From Promethearchaeia archaeon (lineage in GTDB: Archaea > Asgardarchaeota > Lokiarchaeia > Sigyniarchaeales > SOKP01): a DNA stretch of 33,387 bases. Made by a program: the position numbers and the translations under genes. Below the pieces are notes generated by a model. It saw only the letters and a program-made list of their open reading frames with translations. It was not told the origin of the DNA and ran no database searches. Positions 8,231-16,583 of the stretch are shown here, piece by piece. The stretch's first letter is position 1. Each line of letters opens with the position of its first letter. The stretch spans positions 1 to 33,387 of the forward strand of contig JAHQWL010000057.1 of assembly GCA_029856155.1 (NCBI GenBank), in the 5' to 3' direction.

Positions 8231-8881
8231 TTAACCTTGCAGTTCCTTACGAAGTTTATCAATCTCATCTTTTAATTGATCTTTTGATTTAACTCCCGCT
8301 TCTTCTTCTAATTCATCAAACTCAGGTATATATTGTAAATCATCGGAAGGAATTTCAGGCATTGTTCCTCCTTGATCTAGGAGCATTTCTGTCTCAAGTT
8401 TATTTAATTCGTCTGTGACATCAATGGCAAGATCTATCTCTGGATCACCAGCTAAAATTTCTGCTGCTTCCTCGATTTCAGAAACGTATGCTTCAGAATC
8501 CTCTGCTATTTCGGCTACTTTAGTAGGTGAAGCTTTAGTAGCAATATATTCAAGTTCATCCCGAATTCCCCCCATTACATCACCTGTTTGAGAGATGAGC
8601 ATTCCCTCTTCTATTGCTTGAATCTGTCTCTCAATCTTTAATCTTATATTATTAGATCGATCAACTTTCGCTTGATAGGCTTTATATTGTACTAGATAAT
8701 TCTTCGCACGATCCTTTTCCCCTCGCTTTAAAGCGATTTTTGCGTTTTTTCTACTTATTTCAGCGCGTTTAGTGTAATTCTTATTCATCATATTTAGTTT
8801 ATGGATGTGTCCTTTACTTTTTGCAATCAAATCATCTTTTTCTTTACCTTTACGAGGAAAGAGTTTCTTTTTTAGACCCAT
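8231..8881 (-). CDS. ESCRT-III (Snf7/CHMP) family protein
   Basis: A 216-residue protein of typical Snf7 length and layout. The N-terminus is strongly basic (MGLKKKLFPRKGKEK), followed by the long alpha1-alpha2 hairpin with the Snf7-like core ISRKNAKIALKRGEKDRAKN and the region to QIQAIEEG, where CHMP4 proteins have ALKKGDKEGA-like sequence. Shorter helices and an acidic C-terminal half follow. The end, DQLKDEIDKLRKELQG, resembles a MIM1-type Vps4-binding helix. ESCRT-III polymers remodel and sever membranes; Asgard genomes usually carry two paralogues near Vps4. No Vps4 or other ESCRT gene is in this window, so this copy stands alone, divergent from DHQ synthase II. A good Shine-Dalgarno (AGGAG) lies about 10 bases before the ATG. 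CHMP1-3 versus CHMP4-7 class cannot be settled by eye. Confidence 0.88.
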   Translation of the reverse strand: MGLKKKLFPRKGKEKDDLIAKSKGHIHKLNMMNKNYTKRAEISRKNAKIALKRGEKDRAKNYLVQYKAYQAKVDRSNNIRLKIERQIQAIEEGMLISQTGDVMGGIRDELEYIATKASPTKVAEIAEDSEAYVSEIEEAAEILAGDPEIDLAIDVTDELNKLETEMLLDQGGTMPEIPSDDLQYIPEFDELEEEAGVKSKDQLKDEIDKLRKELQG

Positions 8882-9032
8882 CTTTAGATTACTCCTTTTA
8901 GAGGTTAAAATTAATTATATCTAATTTATGAATTATATGATTTTTCTAACTTAAAAATTTAATATTATTTGCTATAATATAATAAAATAATTCTCATCAA
9001 AAAAGTTTAGTATAGACCAATATTTAAGCACG

Positions 9033-10148
9033 ATGAAAAAAATTATATTAGATTTCGAATCTAAGAGTGTTAATTTCAAAGAATTGATTCAAGAAGCTTT
9101 TAATAAAAATATTTTAAATTTTTTAGTTTCTCAAGAGACAGTTAAAGAATTTGAAAAAATTGAAAGGGTAATACTTTATTCAAAAGATCCTAATATCTCT
9201 TCTAAATATATAGTTTATGATGATAAAAAAAAATTTGAAGAAAATTTAGCTGATGAGATGTTTACTAATAAAAATCCTGGATTCTTTATTGAGTTAAAAA
9301 GCAAGGAAGATGAAAGGGAAATAATTGAACTATCGAAAACGGGATATTTTGATTTTATTATTATTTCAGCTAAGGATTGGAAGATCATTCCTTTTGAAAA
9401 CCTTATAGCTGAAATGCATTCAAATGATACAGATCTAATCGCATTAGTGGATTCAATTAAAGAAGCTGAAATAATGTTAAAAATCCTAGAGGTAGGGGTA
9501 GATGGAGTCCTTATAAAGCCTAAAGAAATTAGTGATATTTTTGAGTTGAAGAAACTGATCCAAACGGAAATTCATATTGACTTGACTAAAGCTAAAATTA
9601 CTAATATTCAAAATATTCCTGAGGCTGAGAGAGTCTGCGTTGATTCGACCTCCCTCCTCAACTTCGGAGAGGGATTTTTAGTAGGCTCAACTGCTAAAGG
9701 ATTCTGTTTAATTCATTCTGAGACATTTGATACTGAGTTTGTTTCATCAAGACCATTTCGAGTCAATGCTGGTGATATTTCGTCTTATATATTAGTACCC
9801 GATAAAGATCCCAAAAATATCTACAGAACAAATTATTTAAGCGAATTGAAAGGGGGGAAAAAAGTATTAGCCGTTTCATATAAAGGAGAGACGAGAGTTG
9901 TTTCGGTGGGGAGAGTCAAAATTGAGACTCGGCCGATGATTCGATTTGAATTAGAAGTTTTACGGGGAAATAAAAAGACTCCGATGAGTTGTATTTGCCA
10001 AAACGCTGAAACAGTTCGTTTAATTGGAGTTGATGGTAAAGCTAAATCTGTTGTAGATGTTAAGGTTGGAGATGAAGTGTTAGTTCATATTGGACCTGGT
10101 GCAACTCACTTTGGAACTGCTATTAAAGAGATTATAATTGAAAAGTAA
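9033..10148 (+). CDS. aroB': 3-dehydroquinate synthase II (archaeal shikimate pathway)
   Basis: A 371-residue protein matching archaeal DHQ synthase II, which converts 2-amino-3,7-dideoxy-D-threo-hept-6-ulosonate to 3-dehydroquinate by oxidative deamination and cyclisation (EC 1.4.1.24). Diagnostic blocks are GVDGVLIKP, then VDSTSLLNFGEGFLVGSTAK, SRPFRVNAGDISSYILVPD, RTNYLSELKGGKKVLAVSYK, and the C-terminal HIGPGATHFGTAIKEI. Length fits the family. It serves aromatic amino-acid synthesis. The partner aldolase (aroA') is not in the window. Confidence 0.93.
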   Translation: MKKIILDFESKSVNFKELIQEAFNKNILNFLVSQETVKEFEKIERVILYSKDPNISSKYIVYDDKKKFEENLADEMFTNKNPGFFIELKSKEDEREIIELSKTGYFDFIIISAKDWKIIPFENLIAEMHSNDTDLIALVDSIKEAEIMLKILEVGVDGVLIKPKEISDIFELKKLIQTEIHIDLTKAKITNIQNIPEAERVCVDSTSLLNFGEGFLVGSTAKGFCLIHSETFDTEFVSSRPFRVNAGDISSYILVPDKDPKNIYRTNYLSELKGGKKVLAVSYKGETRVVSVGRVKIETRPMIRFELEVLRGNKKTPMSCICQNAETVRLIGVDGKAKSVVDVKVGDEVLVHIGPGATHFGTAIKEIIIEK

Positions 10149-10250
10149 TAAAATTTATAGGTTCTTGAATTACTATAAACTTGAATTCTAATAAAAAGTT
10201 AACATTTAAAAAATTTAACTTAAATTTATAGGTGCAATTGAAAGATTTTA

Positions 10251-11302
10251 ATGCTATCTATAGTAGGTTGGCTTGAAGGAATAATAACATCAAGCATTTT
10301 AATTTTTGGCTTACTTTCCGGTTTATTCTTTGTATATAAATCGAGAAAAACAAAAGCTAAGCTTCTTTTATATATGGGTTTATTAATAATCTTCTCAAGT
10401 ATAATTTATTTAGGAGTTTTTTTAGATTTTTTAACAATTCTGTTAACAAATGAAAATATAAATAATACTTACGGATTCCACGCGGTAATGATCTACATGT
10501 GGGCGCCTCCTGTTGGTTTTATAGCGACATTTGTCGGAGCAGAATTAATAATTATAAGGGGAAAAAAGCTGATACTCATAAGCTTTTTAATATTTGGTTT
10601 AATATATGAAATTTTGATATTTATTAATCCATTTTACTCTCTTTATTCTGTACCTCCTGTTAATTCAGGTGAAGATTTAATACATACTAATGTTATTTTT
10701 GGAACACCAGTTTCCTTCCTATTGATATTTCTTTTTGGATACGTTTTAACGATAGTGGATATTGGATTTTTTTATAAGGGAGTAAAAGCAAGAGATATCC
10801 TTAGGAAAAAGTATATTATATTATTTTTAGGGTTTACTTTGTATCATATTATAATATTTTTTGATGCCTTCACTAATCCTAGAGGTGCTTTAATAATTAT
10901 GAGAGCGGGTACTTTTGTTTGTTTTTTATTTTGGTATTTAGGTTTAAAAGAGGAAATTATTACTCCGAAATATATCCAACCAGAAAAAGAAGTGAAAATT
11001 AAAGATTCACTATTTAGATTATCAGAAATTAAACCAGGGGAGATATCTGAAGAAGACGTAACTTTCTTCCGAGAACAGAAAATATGTTTAGTCTGTAAGG
11101 GTGAAGTTAAAGGATATAATTATATTTGCTCCAAATGTGATGCTTTATATTGCGAGAATTGTGCTAAAACATTAACTATTTAGAAAATGCATGCTGGGTA
11201 TGTAATACTCCTTTTGATAAAACTAAACCTTCAAAACCATTTACTAAAGAGAGTGAATATAAAGAAATTGAAAAATTAAATAATGCTAAAAAGGGAATAT
11301 AA
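10251..11302 (+). pseudogene. Seven-helix membrane protein with RING-like zinc tail, frameshifted near 11180
   Basis: The intact frame (10251-11183) encodes 310 residues. Seven hydrophobic segments are followed by a cytosolic tail with CLVC, CSKC and CENC pairs, ending ...CAKTLTI at a TAG. Immediately beyond, in the -1 frame from 11180 to the TAA at 11300-11302, the sequence reads LENACWVCNTPFDKTKPSKP and continues about 20 residues more. One missing T in the run ATTTA (restoring ATTTTA) would join the two frames and give a fourth Cys pair, making an eight-Cys RING-like cross-brace. This is either a sequencing or assembly indel or a real mutation; in the second case the zinc module is truncated but the membrane part remains. 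Function unknown; a membrane sensor or adaptor is inferred from topology. Its 3' end faces the convergent DUF362 gene. Confidence 0.75.
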
Positions 11303-11307
11303 TAAAA

Positions 11308-12633
11308 CTAAAATTCTATCATACTTTTGAAATTTGCTTTATGCCGCTTTGCCCCTATCATGCCAGTTATAATTTTAGGGAAACTAAGCTGGAGCATAGT
11401 AGAAAGTTGTTTTAATGAGATTTTTGATACTTCACGGAAAGGTTTTATAAATCCCGTCATAGCAAAATGACCTTCAATATAAAAAACATTAATTTGTTCT
11501 TGGTCAATTCGGTTATCAAAGTAATCTTTTAGTTCATCAATAGCGCAGTTTCCGATTATTAAGATTGAACCTTTTAGGTTATCTAATTCAGTAAGATCAT
11601 GGCCTCTCCCACAAATTCCTACAAGCGGTAGTATTTTTCCTCCGGCTGCGATTAGTTTAAAATATTCCAAAACTCCTCTACATCCTGCTTTGCAACCTTT
11701 ATGTTCCTTACCGCTTAAAATTCGAAAATTTTCAGGCATCTCGAGTTCAATGTCCTCAAAATTATCATTTAATTTAATTTCCTTCTCATTAATTATGCCC
11801 CTATTAGGTAAAATTTCAATTTCTTCGATTTTGCTACATCCTAAATTCTTTTCACTTGCAATTTTGAGAAATCCAATCCTGTTTACAGGAATACCAAGTA
11901 ATTGTGCCCCTATTCTATCAACAGCAACAGCATCTCGCCCTGCTAATAAGAGATTCATTGGAACATTCCAATCTTTAGAAAATGATACAGCTCCATTATT
12001 AAGTACTGTAATTGCATCAACAATGTTCAAATCTGGTTGAAATTTTTCATATATTTCTACAATTTTCTCCTCAATCTGGTGATGTTTATATAATTTCTCA
12101 TCATCATAAAGAAGGCCATGTTGATTCTTTATACAAACAGTGATACCTGTTTGCAAATGTGTTTTGAGTTTCGGCACATTAATGTAGGTATTATCAGCCT
12201 TACGTTTAATTAAATTCTCATATAAAATTTTAGGAATTGGAATTGATTTATCTAATACTTTTCCATTAAATTCCATGAAAATGGGTTCTTGTTCATCTAA
12301 ATACAACGGAATAGCTCCCAATTTTCTAATTCTTTTAGCTAATTTTTGAATTTTAAAGACCAAGCGAGTAGGCATTCCAAAAGCAGCATTATCAAAAACA
12401 TAAATGTTCTTATACTTAATATTTGTTTGTTGAATAACTTCAATAATAGCTATTATTACTTCAGGAGTAGTTATTGCATCGACATTGACAGCTGTAGCAT
12501 TTATTTTAATGAATACATTTCCTTTAACAATATTTTCAACTCCTCCAAATTGATTAAAACATGCCTTTACAGCATCCATCAGATCATTCTTAGTATTGTT
12601 TTTAGTAGAAGTTATATAGACTATAGGCTTCAT
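11308..12633 (-). CDS. DUF362 domain protein
   Basis: A protein of about 441 residues with the DUF362 pattern: MKPIVYITSTKN at the start, then NVFIKINATAVNVDAITTPE, NTYINVPKLKTHLQTGITVC, KNQHGLL and LAGRDAVAVDRIGAQLLGI. The C-terminal part adds KGCKAGCRGVLEY and LVGICGRGHDL, with several Cys that could bind a metal or a cluster, although no classical 4Fe-4S ferredoxin motif is seen. The family's biochemical role is not established. A TTG at 12645 would add four residues, but ATG 12633 gives the standard MKP start. It is convergent with the seven-helix protein gene. Confidence 0.85.
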   Translation of the reverse strand: MKPIVYITSTKNNTKNDLMDAVKACFNQFGGVENIVKGNVFIKINATAVNVDAITTPEVIIAIIEVIQQTNIKYKNIYVFDNAAFGMPTRLVFKIQKLAKRIRKLGAIPLYLDEQEPIFMEFNGKVLDKSIPIPKILYENLIKRKADNTYINVPKLKTHLQTGITVCIKNQHGLLYDDEKLYKHHQIEEKIVEIYEKFQPDLNIVDAITVLNNGAVSFSKDWNVPMNLLLAGRDAVAVDRIGAQLLGIPVNRIGFLKIASEKNLGCSKIEEIEILPNRGIINEKEIKLNDNFEDIELEMPENFRILSGKEHKGCKAGCRGVLEYFKLIAAGGKILPLVGICGRGHDLTELDNLKGSILIIGNCAIDELKDYFDNRIDQEQINVFYIEGHFAMTGFIKPFREVSKISLKQLSTMLQLSFPKIITGMIGAKRHKANFKSMIEF

Positions 12634-12749
12634 AATAAATATCAAACATTTATGATATCAAAGAAATTATGTAAACCTTTTAATTGTATTTTTTTATATA
12701 ATAATATTAAAATTTAATTTAGAATTAGAAATACCCAGGGGTAATTGAT

Positions 12750-14027
12750 TTGACAACTTATTGGGCACCATTACTTCACATTTACCAACCTCCCACTCAA
12801 GATCTTAATATTTTGAAAAATATCGATAAAGAATGCTATAAACCATTATTCTCCTTATTAGAGGATTATGAAAATGTAAAGTTTTGTTTGAATATCAGTG
12901 GAGTTCTTATTGAATTGTTATATGAGTATGACTTATCAGATACTATGGATCAATTGAAAAATCTTGTCTCTGAAAACAAAATTGAAATTGTCGGAACTGC
13001 TAAATATCATCCAATTCTTCCCTTAATTCCAAAAAAAGAAGTTAGACATCAAATCCAATTGAATGAAGAATTAAACAGAAGAGAATTCGGTCGGTGGAAA
13101 AGAATAGGATTTTTTCCACCAGAAATGGCTATTTCTGAAGCTGTTGCTAAATATATTCGCCAGCTAGGATATAAATGGGTAATCATGAGCGGAATTGCTT
13201 GTCCAGTTGACTGGCCTTATGACAAGATCTTTTGCTCTCCAAATGGACTTCAACTATTCTTTAGAGATGACATTCTCAGTAATAAGATCTCTTTTAAGGA
13301 TGTGTCTGCCAAAGAATTTGTAAAAGCAATTAAGGAAATTTTTCAGCCAAAAGATAGACTAAAAACAAAATCGACAAAAGAAATTGACAGATATATAGTC
13401 ACAGCAATGGATGGAGAGACTTTTGGTCATCATATAAAAAATTATGAAAAAACATTTCTAAAGAAGGTATTAGATCTCATTTGCAATGAAGAAACAATTA
13501 AAATCATATCTATTTCGGAATTAGATCAACATTTTCCGATAAGTAATAAAAAAATCATACCACGTGAATCGAGCTGGAGTACAACTTACGAGGACATTCA
13601 AAATGGAATCCCTTATCCATTATGGAAACATCCTAATAATAATATACATAGATATTACTGGAAACTTATGAATAGTCTTAATAATTTAATGAACCTTGCA
13701 GATAATTTAGATCTAACTACAGATTGGGAAATCGAGAATTATTATAATACTGCACGATATTTTTATGATCGTGGTATCTATTCATGTCCAGTGTGGTGGT
13801 CCAATCCCAAAAATGGAATGTGGAGTCCAAATTTAATTTATAAAGGTATTGAACTTTTAATGAGAGCAGCTCTTAACGCTCAAATGGCATTAGTTCATGC
13901 AAGCAAATCAGATCTAGGAGAAGGATATTTTGATTCCATTTCTTATTATCATGGATTAGTACTCATGGAATTAAGTACGATAACAAAAAAAAATTTAAAA
14001 AAACGTACTGAAAATAGAGAAAAATGA
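12750..14027 (+). CDS. Glycoside hydrolase family 57 (alpha-amylase / glucanotransferase-like)
   Basis: A 425-residue protein with the GH57 conserved regions in order: HIYQPP near the N-terminus, EIVGTAKYHPILPLIP, the nucleophile Glu in GFFPPEMAI, and the acid/base Asp in TAMDGETFGHH. A helical C-terminal domain follows (WSTTYEDIQNGIPYPLWKHP onward). The family contains alpha-amylases, 4-alpha-glucanotransferases and branching enzymes acting on alpha-glucans; all catalytic residues look intact, but the subtype is uncertain. The start is TTG, supported by an AGGGGT Shine-Dalgarno sequence with about 7 bases spacing. No signal peptide is seen, so it probably works on internal glycogen-like polymer. 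Confidence 0.9.
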   Translation: MTTYWAPLLHIYQPPTQDLNILKNIDKECYKPLFSLLEDYENVKFCLNISGVLIELLYEYDLSDTMDQLKNLVSENKIEIVGTAKYHPILPLIPKKEVRHQIQLNEELNRREFGRWKRIGFFPPEMAISEAVAKYIRQLGYKWVIMSGIACPVDWPYDKIFCSPNGLQLFFRDDILSNKISFKDVSAKEFVKAIKEIFQPKDRLKTKSTKEIDRYIVTAMDGETFGHHIKNYEKTFLKKVLDLICNEETIKIISISELDQHFPISNKKIIPRESSWSTTYEDIQNGIPYPLWKHPNNNIHRYYWKLMNSLNNLMNLADNLDLTTDWEIENYYNTARYFYDRGIYSCPVWWSNPKNGMWSPNLIYKGIELLMRAALNAQMALVHASKSDLGEGYFDSISYYHGLVLMELSTITKKNLKKRTENREK

Positions 14028-14030
14028 ATC

Positions 14031-14417
14031 TTATCTATTTTTTAATATTAGCTGTCTAAGGATTTCATTCCACTCATCTACTTTTGTTACATACCAAGCA
14101 ACTGAGTCAATTTCTCCATTTTCATTTCTAAATGTTATTTTTAAAAGAGGTCTAAAAACTGACCTGTGCATATGTGATTTAGGATTTGTTACCTCAATAA
14201 TAGATTTCATAGGTATTAATAGATCTTTTTTGGGTTTCCACATCCCAAAAAACAAATCTTCTTGTGTAAGTAATAATACTCCGTTTCCACGAACTTTCCA
14301 AACACCAGATGATTCTAACCCAAAAAAGTTTGCCATATCATCAGCTATTAAAATAACTTTTTCTTTATATTTTTCATGAACTTCATTAATTCTTTTTTTA
14401 AAAATTTTTTTTAGCAT
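14031..14417 (-). CDS. Small PH/GRAM-like domain protein
   Basis: A 128-residue protein, family not recognised with certainty. After a basic helical N-terminus (MLKKIFKKRINEVHEKYKEK) it shows the beta-rich pattern of small PH/GRAM-like domains: GNGVLLLTQEDLFFGMW, then KDLLIPMKSIIEV, LLKITFRNENGE, and a final helix KVDEWNEILRQLIL. Such folds often bind lipids or proteins, but no specific binding residues can be named. There is no membrane segment. It converges on the GH57 gene with a 3-base gap. The PH-like call is an inference from pattern. Confidence 0.65.
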   Translation of the reverse strand: MLKKIFKKRINEVHEKYKEKVILIADDMANFFGLESSGVWKVRGNGVLLLTQEDLFFGMWKPKKDLLIPMKSIIEVTNPKSHMHRSVFRPLLKITFRNENGEIDSVAWYVTKVDEWNEILRQLILKNR

Positions 14418-14583
14418 AACATATACATCAATTTAATAATAAATTTCTATATTATTCATGAAAATTCAAATGATATTGATATTCATTTAAGTGAATAAAA
14501 AGTAAGCAAAAATTATATAATTTCTAGTTTATATAATTTACAAAATAAGATTATGAAAAAGATATCAATTTGAAACTACTGCT

Positions 14584-15648
14584 ATGTCAAAAGAAAATAA
14601 GAAAAAGATAAACTATTGTGTATATTGTGGATCTAATGTAGATGAAAACGAGACATATTGTCCTAAGTGCGGTAAACTAGTCATTAAAATTAAACCGGGT
14701 AAAAAAATTCCGCAAACAAAGACTACACAAGAACTAGAAGTCTCAAGAACATGTGCAGGATGTGGTTCTGTAATAACATCTACTATCTTAGATCAGTGTC
14801 CAATATGTAATACTAAATTAGAAAAAATAGCTGAAATTAAAAAAGCGGCAATTCAGAAAAAACCAGGATTAATTTTTACAAATAAAAAACTTGAGCTTGA
14901 ACAAAAATTTATTTTAAAGAAAGAAACTTGGAACTTAAAAGAAGGTATTAATGTTTTTGGAACATGTATTTATATATTAGTGATTGTCTTCTTTTTGTTA
15001 ATTACACTAATTTCATTTCAGTTAGATACAACTACCCTTACTATTGAAGAAATCGTATTGAATCAAGTACCTGAATTATTATTTGGTATATATCCAATAT
15101 GGTATATTTATAATAAAAAACATAGTTTTACCAAAATAGGAATTTATTCTAATTCAAAAAAAATTCTATTCGGAATGCTTATTGGGTTATTAGGTGCTAT
15201 AGTGTTAATAATGCTTAATTATTTTTCAGACTCTCTTATATATTTCTTTTCAGATGTTGGTTGGGATCCTTTTAACGTTAGATCAATTATAGAAGAGCAG
15301 AATCAAGTAATTAGAAATTCTGATTTATTGTGGATAATATTGTTAACCATTTCATTATCTATAGGAGCATTTTCTTCAGAAATTGTATTTAGAGGGGTTT
15401 TACATAACGCATTAAAACAAAAATTTAAAAATGATTTTTATGTGATCCTTTTAGTAGCACTAGCTTACTCAATTATTATGTTTTTAATCTCTTTTCCAAT
15501 AGGATTGAGTTTCTTCCTAATAAATTTCCTATCGTTTATTGTATTAGGGATAATCTTTGAACTTACGAATGGAAATCTTAGTACTACGATTTTCACTAAT
15601 GTTTTTTTTAATATTGTTATGATTATACTCATCATTCTTTATTTTTAA
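14584..15648 (+). CDS. Zinc-ribbon plus CPBP (CAAX protease/ABI) membrane protein, degenerate active site
   Basis: A 354-residue protein. The N-terminus has two zinc ribbons (CVYCGSNVDENETYCPKC at residues 12-29, and CAGCGSVITSTILDQCPIC), then a basic linker, then about seven membrane helices. The hydrophobic domain resembles CPBP intramembrane proteases: SEIVFRGVLHNAL near residue 265 sits at the canonical EExxxRG motif but with Ser in place of the first Glu, the second motif's His (FxxxH) is not evident, and the last motif reads NVFFN. Catalysis is therefore doubtful; a non-proteolytic relative is likely. Compare the CPBP gene at 26726, which keeps every motif. Confidence 0.78.
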   Translation: MSKENKKKINYCVYCGSNVDENETYCPKCGKLVIKIKPGKKIPQTKTTQELEVSRTCAGCGSVITSTILDQCPICNTKLEKIAEIKKAAIQKKPGLIFTNKKLELEQKFILKKETWNLKEGINVFGTCIYILVIVFFLLITLISFQLDTTTLTIEEIVLNQVPELLFGIYPIWYIYNKKHSFTKIGIYSNSKKILFGMLIGLLGAIVLIMLNYFSDSLIYFFSDVGWDPFNVRSIIEEQNQVIRNSDLLWIILLTISLSIGAFSSEIVFRGVLHNALKQKFKNDFYVILLVALAYSIIMFLISFPIGLSFFLINFLSFIVLGIIFELTNGNLSTTIFTNVFFNIVMIILIILYF

Positions 15649-15772
15649 CTAATCATTACCCCCCAAATATAAAATTTTAATAATAAGAAAAATCAATAAT
15701 CTCTAGAATTATTATTTTAAAAGCTTACTTACGTTATTACGATTTGATTTTATTTATTTGGAGTAAAATAAA

Positions 15773-16483
15773 TTGAGCAAAACTATCTATAGGAATAAAG
15801 GCTCTAAAGATAACATTGTAGTTTCTATTGCTGGTGCGCACGGTGTAGGAAAAACAACAGTTTTCAATCTTTTCAAATCGAAAGTAAAAGATAATAATAA
15901 ATTTAAATTTTTTCCCGAGAGATATATAAAAAAACCACCATTTCCTTTCGGTTCTTCTAATAAACAAATCGGATTTAGAAGCGAACTTCATTTTCTTCAA
16001 CAACTTATTAGACGCAATCAAAATATTGTAAACTTTGATAATAAATACAACGGTAGAATTATAATTTTAGATAGAACGCCATTATGTGTTTTAATTTATT
16101 CTAAGAGTCTGAACTTAAAAGAAAAAGATTTTAATCTTATTTTGGACACATTTAATTCTATTCAATGGAAAGAGGATTATATCTTTTATTTGTATGCAGA
16201 ACCAAATACAATCATGAAGCGTATAATTCAAAGAGGTTCATTAGAAAAAATTAGGAAAGAATGGAATGAAGAAGATAAAGAGTATTTGTTAACAATTCTT
16301 TCGTATTACAAGCAATTTCTTTCAAATAAAGAAGGGGTTTTCATGATTAATACAGAAAAATTAACTCCTGAAGATGTAGTAAATGAAATGGTAAATAAAA
16401 TAACACAATTATCGGATTATACTTTCGAGAAGCTTGAAAAATCTTTTTCAACCCAAATGAATTTAATGAAATTTTTAGAATAA
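15773..16483 (+). CDS. P-loop nucleoside/nucleotide kinase-like protein (dNK/thymidylate kinase type)
   Basis: A 236-residue protein with Walker A AGAHGVGKTT, a following FFPERYIKKPPFPFG segment, an ILDRTPLC motif like the DR(S) motif of deoxynucleoside and thymidylate kinases, and an Arg-rich lid region (MKRIIQRGSLEKIRKEW). It would phosphorylate a nucleoside or nucleotide, or another small molecule; the substrate is unclear. AAA_28-type NTPases are the alternative. The start is TTG with a GGAG Shine-Dalgarno about 8-10 bases upstream. The Roadblock gene follows 100 bases later on the same strand. Confidence 0.75.
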   Translation: MSKTIYRNKGSKDNIVVSIAGAHGVGKTTVFNLFKSKVKDNNKFKFFPERYIKKPPFPFGSSNKQIGFRSELHFLQQLIRRNQNIVNFDNKYNGRIIILDRTPLCVLIYSKSLNLKEKDFNLILDTFNSIQWKEDYIFYLYAEPNTIMKRIIQRGSLEKIRKEWNEEDKEYLLTILSYYKQFLSNKEGVFMINTEKLTPEDVVNEMVNKITQLSDYTFEKLEKSFSTQMNLMKFLE

Positions 16484-16583
16484 AGTAATGATAAAATATA
16501 TTAAAATAGTCTTTCTATTTATACATAAATCGATGTTAAAAAAATCATATTCAATCCTATATTATATCAAGGAGAGAAAGTAA

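Noticed and set aside
11690..12040. Open frame on the plus strand opposite the DUF362 gene
   Set aside because: Antisense shadow: the minus-strand frame shows clear DUF362 motifs, and this product resembles nothing.
12346..12717. Open frame of 123 codons on the plus strand
   Set aside because: Mostly antisense to the DUF362 N-terminus, with low-complexity Asn/Ile/Ser/Tyr composition.
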